Under the pieces are notes generated by a model. The model did no database searches. It saw only the letters and a program-made list of their open reading frames with translations, and had not been told where the DNA came from. 64,000 nucleotides of DNA, from positions 62,001 to 126,000 of the forward strand of contig JARGOC010000007.1 of NCBI GenBank assembly GCA_029212365.1, given 5' to 3'. Position numbers and translations under genes: made by a program. Below, in pieces: positions 27,664 through 36,048 of the stretch (its first letter is position 1; every line of letters begins with the position of its first letter). The DNA is from Roseovarius sp. (GTDB taxonomy: Bacteria > Pseudomonadota > Alphaproteobacteria > Rhodobacterales > Rhodobacteraceae).

Positions 27664-28224
27664 TTAGTGCAGCTTGGCGTCCACATCCGCGATGGCGGCG
27701 TCGATCAGCTTGTTGCCGTCGGTGGCGGTCATCTGCTTGGCAATCAGATCGCGGGCGGCAGCCACAGCGATGGTCACCGCCTGGTCACGCACCTCTTTTA
27801 CGGCACCTTGCTCGGCCGAAGCTATCTGGTCTTCTGCTGCCTGCAAACGCCGCGCGATAGACGCCTTGAGATCAGCCTTGGCCAGTTCTGCGGCCTCAGA
27901 GGCCTCTTCCTTGGCGTGGGCAACGATCCGGTCGGCCTTCTCTTGCACTTCTTTTTGCTTGCGCTCGTAGGAGGCCAGCAAAGTCTGTGCTTCTTCGCGC
28001 AGGGCACGGGCCTCATTCAGCTCGCTCTGGATGCCTTCGGCGCGTTTGTCCAAAAGACCACCCAGCATGGATGGCACCTTGAGGTACAACAGCACAGCCA
28101 CAAACAGCAGGAATGAGATCAGAACCACAAAGTTGGTGTTCGTCAGCGAAAAGAACGGCCCGGAAGCAGCCAGCGCAGGGCTGGCCATAGTCAGGGCAAT
28201 CAGTGTTGCAATGAAACGCATCAT
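27664..28224 (-). CDS. atpF: ATP synthase F0 subunit b
   Basis: The 186-residue product starts with a signal-like segment (ALTMASPALAASG) and a membrane helix (about 31-50). A long charged coiled coil follows, typical of the peripheral stalk. As the second of two b-type genes at the end of the operon it is assigned as b, with the upstream gene as b'. Together they form a heterodimeric stator holding F1 against rotation. It is the last gene before the operon terminator. Tandem ATGs at 28224/28221 leave the start uncertain by one codon. Confidence 0.92.
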   Translation of the reverse strand: MMRFIATLIALTMASPALAASGPFFSLTNTNFVVLISFLLFVAVLLYLKVPSMLGGLLDKRAEGIQSELNEARALREEAQTLLASYERKQKEVQEKADRIVAHAKEEASEAAELAKADLKASIARRLQAAEDQIASAEQGAVKEVRDQAVTIAVAAARDLIAKQMTATDGNKLIDAAIADVDAKLH

Positions 28225-28229
28225 GTCGC

Positions 28230-28787
28230 TTACCCCTTCATCCGTGCTGTGATGGCCGCAGTGACTGACTTGGCATCCGCCTTGCCGCCCATGGCTGCCA
28301 CGATTTCCTTGGCCGTATCCTTGGCCACGACTTTTACGCTTTCCAACGCACCAGCGCGGATTTCAGCGATTTTCTTTTCGCCTTCCGCCGCTTTGGCTGA
28401 AATGTCAGCGTCCGCTTTTGCGATCGCGTCGTCAATTTGGCCTTTGATTTCGGCCTTGGTCGCGTTCACAATATTCTGCGCTTCAACGCGAGCATCAGCC
28501 AGCGCTTTGTTATAGGCGTCTTCGGCTTCAACTGCCTTGACCTTCAGGTCTTCGGCGGCGGCCAAATCATTGGTAATCGTCCCTTGCCGTTCAGCCAATA
28601 CCGCAGCGATGCGCGGCAGAGCAATACGAGACAGAACGAAGAAGATCACGACCAGCGTGACAACAAGCCAGAAAATCTGGTTGCCCATCCACTCGCCGCA
28701 AACCTGTGGCAGACCCACGGCACCGCCATGCGAATCCACACAGGCGCTGGCCGCTTGATGAGCCGTATCGTGCGTTTCAGTTGCCAT
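28230..28787 (-). CDS. atpF': ATP synthase F0 subunit b'
   Basis: The 185-residue product has a short N-terminal leader, a membrane helix (about 36-57, [23 protein letters not shown]) and a coiled coil. The segment NQIFWL...[15 protein letters not shown] is typical of the b' subunit of photosynthetic and related alphaproteobacteria. It pairs with subunit b in the peripheral stalk. A GGGAGGA site precedes the ATG, and atpF begins five bases after its stop. Confidence 0.92.
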   Translation of the reverse strand: MATETHDTAHQAASACVDSHGGAVGLPQVCGEWMGNQIFWLVVTLVVIFFVLSRIALPRIAAVLAERQGTITNDLAAAEDLKVKAVEAEDAYNKALADARVEAQNIVNATKAEIKGQIDDAIAKADADISAKAAEGEKKIAEIRAGALESVKVVAKDTAKEIVAAMGGKADAKSVTAAITARMKG

Positions 28788-28874
28788 GTCGTCCTCCCTC
28801 AGGAACTTTCCGGTACAAAGGGTGAAAGACGTTTGCGCCCTTCACCCCCGCGTAAGGATCAGTTTCTGTAAGGT

Positions 28875-29111
28875 TTAGACAGCAAACATCAACAGAAGGG
28901 CTACGAGGAACGAGAAGATCCCCAGCGCTTCCGAGAACGCGATACCGATGAACATGGTCGCAGTTTGACCACCAGCAGCCGATGGGTTGCGCAGGGCACC
29001 CGACAAGAAATTACCAACAACGTGGCCCACACCAAGAGCCGCGCCGCCCATGCCTGTACAGGCCAGACCAGCGCCGATGTATGCGCCCATTTGTACGATA
29101 TCGCCTTCCAT
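28875..29111 (-). CDS. atpE: ATP synthase F0 subunit c
   Basis: The product is a 78-residue hairpin of two hydrophobic helices. The first carries the glycine-rich [10 protein letters not shown] and the second the ion-carrying glutamate in [10 protein letters not shown]. Subunits c form the rotor ring that carries protons through the membrane. A strong AAGGAGA site precedes the ATG. The spacer before it holds the GGTGGGG/CCCCACC hairpin, which may help raise its yield over its neighbours. Confidence 0.96.
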   Translation of the reverse strand: MEGDIVQMGAYIGAGLACTGMGGAALGVGHVVGNFLSGALRNPSAAGGQTATMFIGIAFSEALGIFSFLVALLLMFAV

Positions 29112-29175
29112 GAGTATTCTCCTTACGTTGGAATTAGCATTCGATTTGTATTGCGGGATGTCCCGCGGTTGTTTC

Positions 29176-29198
29176 GTAAGGTGGGGTTTAACCCCACC
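29176..29198. repeat. GGTGGGG-TTTNA-CCCCACC hairpin (copy 1)
   Basis: A perfect 7-bp stem (29180-29186 with 29192-29198) with loop TTTAA, preceded by GTAA. It sits between atpB and atpE inside the atp operon. A near-identical element is at 39823-39845. Confidence 0.75.
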
Positions 29199-29204
29199 AT
29201 TTCC

Positions 29205-29990
29205 TTAGTGGTTTGGATGCAGCGCATCTTTCAGATACACGCACGTCAGGATGGTAAAGACATAGGCCTGAATAAAGGCCACCAGCACTTCAAGTGCATA
29301 GATTGCGGTGATCGCAATGATCGACAGCGGCGTCACCAGAACACCGACCCATCCAATCAGCACCATGGGTGCGAAGGCTGCAAACACTTTGATCACGGCG
29401 TGACCGGCCATCATGTTACCCGCCAGACGAATAGAATGGCTGACAGGGCGCACAAAGTACGAGATCACTTCGATCAGCGCCAGAATGGGCCGCAACGGCA
29501 GCGGAGCAGAGCTGATCCAGAAGAGGCTCAGAAAACCAAAACCGTTTTTGACAAAACCCAGAACAGTCACCGCCAAGAAAACCGCCACCGCCATGATCGC
29601 GGTGACCGCAATGTGGCTGGTTGCGGTAAAGGCACCGGGCAAAAGCCCAAGGAAGTTCGAAAACACGATGAAGATGAACAACGTCATGATATAAGGGAAA
29701 TACGGCAGCGCATCTTTGCCTGCCACGTCCTCAACCATCTTACGAATAAAGCCGTAGGCCAGTTCCGAAATCGACTGAATGCGCGACGGTACAGTGTTAC
29801 GCCCCGACGTGCCCAAAACCATCAAAGCAATAACTGCCAAAACCGTGATGGCCATCCAAAGCGTCACGTTTGTGATGGTGAACGTCCCCACGCCGCCATC
29901 GCCAAACAATGGCTTGACCATAAACTGATCCATCGGGTGGAACACCAGTTCCAGACCTTTATCTTCGGCTCCGTGCGCTTCAGTCGCCAT
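29205..29990 (-). CDS. atpB: ATP synthase F0 subunit a
   Basis: The 261-residue membrane protein carries the essential arginine in [14 protein letters not shown] and the downstream half-channel region. It forms the static proton channel against the c ring. The ATG at 29990 (MATEAHG) is chosen over 30005 because a GAGAG site is correctly spaced only for the former. It overlaps the end of atpI by 11 bases. Confidence 0.95.
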   Translation of the reverse strand: MATEAHGAEDKGLELVFHPMDQFMVKPLFGDGGVGTFTITNVTLWMAITVLAVIALMVLGTSGRNTVPSRIQSISELAYGFIRKMVEDVAGKDALPYFPYIMTLFIFIVFSNFLGLLPGAFTATSHIAVTAIMAVAVFLAVTVLGFVKNGFGFLSLFWISSAPLPLRPILALIEVISYFVRPVSHSIRLAGNMMAGHAVIKVFAAFAPMVLIGWVGVLVTPLSIIAITAIYALEVLVAFIQAYVFTILTCVYLKDALHPNH

Positions 29991-30342
29991 GTTTTGCTCT
30001 CTCATCTCCCCCGGTTTGGGGGGTATTATCCGTGGCCGTATCGGCCAAGTGTTCTTTCTGAAGCTCGGCGGCACTGCGCATCATCGTTTTGACGCCCGCC
30101 GCAAAGCCCAGCAATGTAAACAGCACCAGGAATATTGGGATCGTCCCCAAAAGGCTGTCCAGCCCGTACCCGATGCCAAAACCGATTGCGATGCCGGCCA
30201 CCATCTCTATCACCATCCGCCAGGCATGTTGCGCCTGAGAGTAGTGCTCTTCCGTGTGGGGTTTTGGCGCGTCCTTGGCTTTCAGCTCGTTGATCCGGGT
30301 CTCAAGCAGCGCCAGGCGCTCAGCAGGATCAGGATCGGACAC
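29980..30342 (-). CDS. atpI: ATP synthase assembly protein AtpI
   Basis: The 120-residue product has a charged N-terminus and two membrane helices ([21 protein letters not shown] and [20 protein letters not shown]). This is the AtpI/AtpZ layout found at the head of alphaproteobacterial F0 operons; the protein helps assemble the c ring. The start is a GTG at 30342 with a strong GAGGAGG site eight bases upstream. The frame continues 5' but has no other good site. First gene of atpI-B-E-F'-F. Confidence 0.88.
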   Translation of the reverse strand: MSDPDPAERLALLETRINELKAKDAPKPHTEEHYSQAQHAWRMVIEMVAGIAIGFGIGYGLDSLLGTIPIFLVLFTLLGFAAGVKTMMRSAAELQKEHLADTATDNTPQTGGDERAKHGD

Positions 30343-30765
30343 GCTATTTACCTCCTCGGGAAGTGTTGAGCGAGTGCTAAGGCCGGGAAGGCGATGAGTC
30401 AAGCACGCAGCGCGGGTGATCAAAATCAAGGTAAGTCATTGTTTTATAGAATGTTTCTAGAATGCCAAACGCCATGAGACCCGATGCAGCAGGGCGATTG
30501 CGGGCCACAAAGCCGGATTTGGCATATTCAACCATTTGGTTGACTATCTTTCGGCACCCCCCCTCATCGCGCAGGGCAAAAACCCGAACCGGGGTCAATC
30601 GGCCCTTTTCGATCATCTCCACCGGGCCCATGATAGGCGTGATCCTCGCGCGCTCTCCGGTTATTCGCCGCAACTTAACACAGGGGCTGCAATCCGCCTT
30701 GCTTTGGCTCAAACGGCCTGCCTTGCCTTGACGGCCACCTGCCCAAACCGCTAACGCAGAGGACA
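30343..30765. other. 423-bp intergenic region without a supported gene
   Basis: It separates the atp operon (minus) from the ArsR gene (plus) and should hold both promoters. On the minus strand a TATAAA-like box lies at 30443-30448 in an A/T-rich patch, a weak candidate for the atp -10. An open frame on the minus strand at 30377-30799 has no homology I recognise and overlaps the ArsR start, so it is not called. Confidence 0.4.
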
Positions 30766-31113
30766 ATGACCAACCCGCTCGATACGATCTTTGCCGCATT
30801 GGCCGATCCCACCCGCCGCGCCATCCTGGTGATGCTGCTGGAGGATGATATGGCCGTCACAGATGTGGCCGAGCCGTTTGAAATGAGTTTGGCGGCCATC
30901 TCAAAGCACCTCAATATCCTCAGCCGCGCGGGCCTGATCTCTCAGGAGCGCCGGGGCCGGGTGAAATGGTGCAAACTGGAACCGGATGCGATGCGGGATG
31001 TCTCAATCTGGATGCAAAGTTTTGGCCAGTTTGAGGCGGTCAATCTGGATGCGTTCGAGCGTTTTTTAAAGGTCGAGTTGAGCCAGGATGGTGGCACCGA
31101 TGACCCAGCCTGA
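30766..31113 (+). CDS. ArsR-family winged-helix regulator
   Basis: The 115-residue product has the ArsR-type winged helix: FAALADPTRRAILVMLL, a recognition helix MSLAAISKHLNILSRAGLI, then a wing QERRGRVKWCKLEP. There is no CxC metal box, so it is probably not metal-sensing and instead resembles the SdpR/YczG-like group. The ATG has a GAGGAC site. The following glycosyltransferase gene starts within its last codons, suggesting a shared transcript. Confidence 0.88.
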   Translation: MTNPLDTIFAALADPTRRAILVMLLEDDMAVTDVAEPFEMSLAAISKHLNILSRAGLISQERRGRVKWCKLEPDAMRDVSIWMQSFGQFEAVNLDAFERFLKVELSQDGGTDDPA

Positions 31114-32098
31114 TATGAGCGCCAACGCGCCGTTGACACCTGACCGCCTGCCGCCCCCCATTATTGAGCCGCTCGACAATGGAGTGATCGTGCCGGTGGA
31201 GCAAAACGATGGGCTGGGGTGTGGCGTCTTTCGCGCCGATGGCAGTTTTTGCGAGCTGTCCCGTACAAGGATTTCCGACAACCGGTTTACCGCACGCCCT
31301 GTGATGCCTGACATTTCAGAGGCCACAAAACTGGAGGGCACCTATCTGTTTGGCGGTCTTGGGCGGCATCATTTCGGGCATTTCCTGATGGAAAGCACCG
31401 CACGGCTTTGGGCCATGGATGGCCGTCAGGAACGCTTTGACGGATTGGTCATGCTGCCCTTTACCAATACTGATTTCGGGTCGGTTTTGCGGCGACGGCT
31501 GTTGGCGTTTTTTGAGCTGATGGGCGTGGATATGCCTCTGCATCTGGTCAAAGCTCCGGTGATCGCCGATAGGATATTGGTGCCAGCGCAAGGGTTTGGC
31601 CATATGCAATGGGCCACAGGCACCGAAGATTTTCGCCGGTATGTGCGCAGCCGTGTGGCTGCCAATTGCAAGCCTCAGGGGCCTGAGAAAATCTATATCT
31701 CTCGTGGCAAGTTGAAGCACACACATCAACGTGTCGATCAAGAGAGCCGAATTGAAGACATGATGCTGGCGGCGGGTTACACCGTGTTTCACCCCCAGCG
31801 CCACAGCATCATGGCCCAAGCGCGCGTTTACCGTGCTGCAAAGGTGATTGTGGGCGGTGACGGATCAGCCTTTCACCTTGTGCCCTTCGCTGTGCAACCC
31901 AAAACGCGTATTGGCCTGATCCAACGCCGCGTTCGGCGCGATGCGGTGGATGCCATCGCCAATCAGATCACGGGTTTCGCTGATGTGGACCTGCAACGCA
32001 TCACACCTTTGTCGAACGCCTCAACAGATCAGCGCCACCCCGATCCGATCGACTTTCCCACATTGATTCAGCAGCTCACGCAGTCGGGCTTTATCTAA
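31100..32098 (+). CDS. Glycosyltransferase family 61 protein (DUF563)
   Basis: The product is about 332 residues with the GT61 conserved blocks: GGLGRHHFGHFLMESTARLW, KIYISRGKLKHTHQRV, and near the C-terminus IVGGDGSAFHLVPF. GT61 enzymes transfer xylose or related sugars. Bacterial members are often linked to surface polysaccharide, but the acceptor here is unknown. The start is ambiguous among ATGs at 31088, 31100 and 31115. Being coupled to an ArsR regulator is unusual. Confidence 0.8.
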   Translation: MTQPDMSANAPLTPDRLPPPIIEPLDNGVIVPVEQNDGLGCGVFRADGSFCELSRTRISDNRFTARPVMPDISEATKLEGTYLFGGLGRHHFGHFLMESTARLWAMDGRQERFDGLVMLPFTNTDFGSVLRRRLLAFFELMGVDMPLHLVKAPVIADRILVPAQGFGHMQWATGTEDFRRYVRSRVAANCKPQGPEKIYISRGKLKHTHQRVDQESRIEDMMLAAGYTVFHPQRHSIMAQARVYRAAKVIVGGDGSAFHLVPFAVQPKTRIGLIQRRVRRDAVDAIANQITGFADVDLQRITPLSNASTDQRHPDPIDFPTLIQQLTQSGFI

Positions 32099-32113
32099 AG
32101 GCGTGCCCCGGTG

Positions 32114-32992
32114 TTATTCCTCTTTCAATAGCATGCTCAGCGCCAGGATCGTCAGCCCGACACCCACAATCACCAGCCCGGCAGGCAATCCATGACCCAA
32201 GGACTCTTGCCACAGGATCACCCAGCTTGGCGTCAAATATGTATAGGCCATCACCTTGGCTGAGGGCAGCCGCAACGAAGCGTATTGCAACAAAACAAAG
32301 GTGATCGCAGTGGCAAAGACGGCCGTATAGCCAATGGTGATCCAGACGATGCTGGGCAGATTGGCCCAGTCCGTGGCGATGATATCCTGCCAGCCTGCGA
32401 TCGTAACAAGCAGGGCCGCCGCTGACATGGCCCCCAATGAGAAAACCACCGCTGGTTCGCCCCGGTTCAACAGGCGCACCATGGGTGTATAGATCGCATG
32501 GGCAACGCAGCCGACGAAATAGATCATTTCCCCCCGGCCCACCTGAAAGCGCAGGAAAGCCCCCCAGTCGGCACGGAAAATCACCCATAACGCGCCACAC
32601 GCCCCCACCGCCAACGCCAAGGCCATCCGCTGCGTGGTGATCTGGCGCAGCATGACATAGCCAAAAGCGCCCGATATGATCGGCGTCAGCGTAAACACAG
32701 CCGACGCCGACACAGGGTCTGCGGTTTTCAACCCCTCAAACATCAAAACGAAATAGATGCCCATTGAGGCCCCCATCAGCAGATAGCGCCAGGGGGCGGC
32801 GAAGGCTTTGCGCTCAATCCCTGTCCAGACCAGGGCCAAGCCCCCCAGCAAAACAGAGGCCAATATGAAACGCACCGCATTCAGCGCTGTCGGGGCAATG
32901 CTGGGGGCTGCCATCGACCCCAACGCGAAAGAGCCTGCAATCAAACCTGAAAACGTCAGCATTGCCAGATGGCCCCGCAGAGCGTCGGTCAT
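32114..32992 (-). CDS. EamA/DMT-family transporter
   Basis: The 292-residue protein has ten predicted membrane helices in two EamA repeats. The second begins near GEMIYFVGCVAHAIYTPMVR and includes AYTYLTPSWVILWQESLGHG. These are drug/metabolite-type exporters of amino acids or other small solutes. The start at 32992 overlaps the stop of the upstream LysR gene (ATGA), so the regulator and exporter are one unit, and the regulator may respond to the exported compound. Confidence 0.88.
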   Translation of the reverse strand: MTDALRGHLAMLTFSGLIAGSFALGSMAAPSIAPTALNAVRFILASVLLGGLALVWTGIERKAFAAPWRYLLMGASMGIYFVLMFEGLKTADPVSASAVFTLTPIISGAFGYVMLRQITTQRMALALAVGACGALWVIFRADWGAFLRFQVGRGEMIYFVGCVAHAIYTPMVRLLNRGEPAVVFSLGAMSAAALLVTIAGWQDIIATDWANLPSIVWITIGYTAVFATAITFVLLQYASLRLPSAKVMAYTYLTPSWVILWQESLGHGLPAGLVIVGVGLTILALSMLLKEE

Positions 32993-33870
32993 GGTGTTTC
33001 CCAGGTTTTGACGCGATCTTTGAGAAACGATAAAAACGCCTGCACTTTGGTGGTGCGGTGCAAATCCATATGTGTGACCAGCCAGAGCTTTGCTGACCAT
33101 TCATCGCGCGGTGGGGTGACTTCGGTCAGATTGCCAAGTTCTCGCGCCTGCATCTGTGACATGAAGCCAATGCCCACCCCCTCTTGAATGGCGCGGCGCA
33201 AAGCGTGGACATCGCCACTGCGGAACACAACATTTTTGTCCGGCACATGCTCGCGCATCCACTGAGAAAAAGGCGCGCGCGATTTAGGGTCGTCCGTGCT
33301 CACAAAACAATGCTTGTCATACTGGTCCCAGTTTTCGGGACAGCCATAGCGCGCGATATAGGCTTCGCTGGCGTAAAGAGTGAACTTCTGGGTGACGAAA
33401 TGCTGCACAACATTGTCAGGCTGATCGGGGATACGCCCTGCCCGGATGGCAACATGTGCCTCGCCATATTCAAGGCGAAACAGGCGGTCACCAGTCAGGT
33501 AGCGCACGATGATATCGGGGTAGTCGCGCCGGAATTCAGCCAACATCGGTACAAGCAAATAGCTGGTGCCGCCCAACGACGTCACGACCAATTCACCGCC
33601 CACGTCATTGCCTCGGCCTTTGATCCGCCCTGCCAACTGACTAAACTGGTCGTCAGTGGCCTGCGCGACGCGCAGCAGATCTTCACCTGCCTCTGTGGCC
33701 GTATAGCCGCGCGCGTGGCGTTGAAAGAGTTTGACGCCCAGCCGCTCTTCGAGGGCGTCGATGTGGCGAATGACCGTCGCATGATGCACGCCCAGCACCT
33801 CAGCCGCGCCACTGACAGTGCCGATGTGAGCCACACGAAATGCAGTGCGAATTTCGTCCCAATTGTCCAT
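32989..33870 (-). CDS. LysR-family transcriptional regulator
   Basis: The 293-residue product has an N-terminal winged helix (TVSGAAEVLGVHHATVIRHIDALEERLGVKLFQRH) and a LysR substrate-binding domain. The recognition helix reads VHHATVIRH rather than the usual QPAVSxxI, seen in the group near VP-type LysR proteins. It is transcribed with, rather than divergently from, the EamA exporter it overlaps. Confidence 0.9.
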   Translation of the reverse strand: MDNWDEIRTAFRVAHIGTVSGAAEVLGVHHATVIRHIDALEERLGVKLFQRHARGYTATEAGEDLLRVAQATDDQFSQLAGRIKGRGNDVGGELVVTSLGGTSYLLVPMLAEFRRDYPDIIVRYLTGDRLFRLEYGEAHVAIRAGRIPDQPDNVVQHFVTQKFTLYASEAYIARYGCPENWDQYDKHCFVSTDDPKSRAPFSQWMREHVPDKNVVFRSGDVHALRRAIQEGVGIGFMSQMQARELGNLTEVTPPRDEWSAKLWLVTHMDLHRTTKVQAFLSFLKDRVKTWETP

Positions 33871-33991
33871 TTGAAACTACCTGTTTGTTTACGCACATTA
33901 GGATGGCGTGCCGTGCAATTATGTTCATTGATGCTCGCACTTGTAAACCCTAGCGCTTGAACCGGCTGTAAGGTTTGCATAGCCTGCACTG

Positions 33992-34510
33992 ATGAAGATT
34001 AGTCACAACACAGCCTCTCTATTGATCCTTGATCATGTGCCTTGGGTTTTGGCCATGGCACTGGCATCTCTGTTCGTCCTGTTTGTGGGCATCGGTTTGG
34101 TGCCCCTGGGGCTATCGGATGAACCGATGCTGTGGCTGTTTGCCTTCATGTTTTCTGTTGTGGGCGGAGGATTATGGCTGCTCATGCTTGAGCTTTTTGC
34201 CAGACGGCTGCAATTCGTCTTTGATCGCAACACCGATCGCATCACCATCCGCCGTCAATCGTTGTTTCGCCGGTTTGAGGTCAATCACAAGCTGTCACGC
34301 CTGATTGAGGCGCGACTTCAAACAGATGTCTCAGAGGGCGGTCAGGCGCTGTACCGCCCGGTGCTGGTGCTGCACGCCATGCAAAAGGGCAAAGCGATTG
34401 AAAAACCAATGCCCCTGCATGACTATTTCACCAGCGGGTCCGGCCCAGAAAATATGTGCGAAGCGGTCAACACCTGGCTTTCACATATCCCCAAAATCCC
34501 GCGCAATTAG
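33992..34510 (+). CDS. Two-helix membrane protein of unknown function
   Basis: The 172-residue product has two membrane helices (about 15-40 and 45-67). A cytoplasmic beta-rich part (FARRLQFVFDRNTDRITIRRQSLFRRFEVNHKL) follows, resembling a small PH-like fold. It ends just before, and converges with, the AsmA-like gene. No family name can be given from sequence alone. Confidence 0.65.
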   Translation: MKISHNTASLLILDHVPWVLAMALASLFVLFVGIGLVPLGLSDEPMLWLFAFMFSVVGGGLWLLMLELFARRLQFVFDRNTDRITIRRQSLFRRFEVNHKLSRLIEARLQTDVSEGGQALYRPVLVLHAMQKGKAIEKPMPLHDYFTSGSGPENMCEAVNTWLSHIPKIPRN

Positions 34511-34514
34511 ATGG

Positions 34515-35792
34515 CTACTCTGATGGTTTTTTGTTGAACAAACCCTTCAGCTTGTCCATGGCACTGGGTTTATCACCTGACGTATCCGGGTCATCCGATT
34601 GATCCGCTCCAGCGCTCAGCCCTTTGCCTCCCGATTTCAAAAACCCTGCCAAAACCGTATCCCAAAACTGATCCAGATTGCCAGCGCGCAGGGCTCCGAT
34701 CTGTGCTTTGTCCAATGTAAGTTGATAGCGGAAATCAGCATTGCCCGCCCTGGCTTTTACCAGTTGGGCCAATGATCCACTCAGCAGCTTCTCGGTTGTA
34801 CCTGCATCACGGGGAACGTCGATCTTCATCTCCTTCATCCCTATTTGCCAATCCATATCAACCCAGTCTTCCGACAGGCTCCAGCGGTCTGTCACCAGCA
34901 CATCCAACGTGCCGCTATTCAGCCAGGTCAGCGGGGCTTTGGGCACCAGAAGTTTGACCTTCTCGGCGTCAACATTCGAAAAATCCCACAGGGTTTCACG
35001 GCCAAATTCGGTGACATTGCGTGTGTGCACGATCAAATCCTGCCCGGCGACCTGCGCCTGCATGTTTGAACGAAACAACAAGTCAAACAATGCCAACTTG
35101 CTGCGGAACGGGGCTACCTGTGCCTGGGGAATCACCAGTGAATATGGATCAGACGCCTTGGGGCGCACCTCAATATCCACGCCGGTGGCCTGCAATACAC
35201 CCGCGCGGAAGGGGCGCCGCTTTTTGCGCGGTTTGTCTTTGTCGTGTTGGGGCGGGCTGACATACCCTGTCACATCATCAACCCGCGCCATGGTGATCTG
35301 CGGAACAGTGCTCAGCAGGCTCCAGACATCCACATCTGCCTGTATGCGGCCAACATTCAGGTCAAACGCCAAGCCAATGTCGTCTTTGCGGATCAGGTGC
35401 AGATCGCTCAAGGTGACGTCACCTTTGATCAGCGTGCCCTCAGCCCTGCCGTAGCTGACTTGCATTCCCGCCTTGTCTGCGGCCCCTTCAACCACATAGC
35501 GCAGGATCGGCTGAAAGAACACGAAAGTGGACACAAGGCTCAGCACACCCACACTCACAAGTATACCGGCACTCCAATGGATCACTTTACGCGGGATAAG
35601 TGGTTTGCGCGGCTTGGCAGGTTGGTCCGGAGATTTCTTTGCCCGGCGCATTTCCAGCATCGCCGAAAATATTCCCCCAAAGATCGCTGCCAAAACCTCC
35701 AACAACGCTCCCATCATCGCCCCGGCCAATGCCAGAAACGGTATCATGCATGCGAACAGAATTTCGGCGAAGATAAAAACTAGGGCTTCCAT
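34515..35792 (-). CDS. Membrane-anchored protein resembling the AsmA-type beta-rich repeat fold
   Basis: The product is about 425 residues with a hydrophobic N-terminus (8-50) and a second helix (about 72-96). A long beta-rich periplasmic region follows with AsmA-like turns (ADKAGMQVSYGRAEGTLIKGDVTLSDLHL). The C-terminus is K/P-rich. AsmA-like proteins bridge the periplasm and move phospholipids, but this assignment rests on general resemblance only. The ATG at 35792 is used; a TTG three codons earlier is less likely. Confidence 0.55.
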   Translation of the reverse strand: MEALVFIFAEILFACMIPFLALAGAMMGALLEVLAAIFGGIFSAMLEMRRAKKSPDQPAKPRKPLIPRKVIHWSAGILVSVGVLSLVSTFVFFQPILRYVVEGAADKAGMQVSYGRAEGTLIKGDVTLSDLHLIRKDDIGLAFDLNVGRIQADVDVWSLLSTVPQITMARVDDVTGYVSPPQHDKDKPRKKRRPFRAGVLQATGVDIEVRPKASDPYSLVIPQAQVAPFRSKLALFDLLFRSNMQAQVAGQDLIVHTRNVTEFGRETLWDFSNVDAEKVKLLVPKAPLTWLNSGTLDVLVTDRWSLSEDWVDMDWQIGMKEMKIDVPRDAGTTEKLLSGSLAQLVKARAGNADFRYQLTLDKAQIGALRAGNLDQFWDTVLAGFLKSGGKGLSAGADQSDDPDTSGDKPSAMDKLKGLFNKKPSE

Positions 35793-35861
35793 ACATCCCA
35801 ACCATGTTGCTTTGCGTTCAGTTTAGCTGTCTCGCCAGTCCTCCGAAACCTCTGCATTGAC

Positions 35862-35890
35862 TTGACTCGCGGCATTTTCCCTCCTAAACG
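35862..35890 (+). promoter_or_regulatory. ffh: Candidate promoter for ffh
   Basis: TTGACT (35862-35867) lies 17 bases before TAAACG (35885-35890). The -35 box is good and the -10 weak. It is 159 bases upstream of the ffh start. Confidence 0.3.
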
Positions 35891-35950
35891 CTGGCGCAAC
35901 CTTTCCGGAAGTCCATATTGCTTCCGGTCCCTTGGGCCTATGCCCGGGAT

Positions 35951-35984
35951 CGCCCCCCACCAGCGAGTATCGCCCGTGGGGGCG
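35951..35984 (+). promoter_or_regulatory. G/C-rich hairpin in the ffh leader
   Basis: CGCCCCCCAC and CGTGGGGGCG pair (one bulged C) around a 14-base loop. No T run follows. As there is no upstream plus-strand gene, it lies in the ffh 5' leader or is part of an unannotated RNA. Confidence 0.45.
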
Positions 35985-36048
35985 CTTATCGTTTGAACCG
36001 CTTGTCCGATAAGGATTGGCACCTGCAATTGCCGACAGGAGGCACAAA

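Noticed and set aside
28965..30092. 375-codon frame opposite atpE/atpB
   Set aside because: Lies across two well-supported ATP synthase genes and is rich in H, R, Q and N, typical of antisense reading.
30377..30799. 140-codon minus-strand frame upstream of atpI
   Set aside because: Overlaps the ArsR start, shows no domain and no ribosome site, and covers the expected promoter region.
35793..36048. 4.5S (SRP) RNA next to ffh
   Set aside because: The conserved SRP RNA tetraloop region and asymmetric loop could not be found on either strand.
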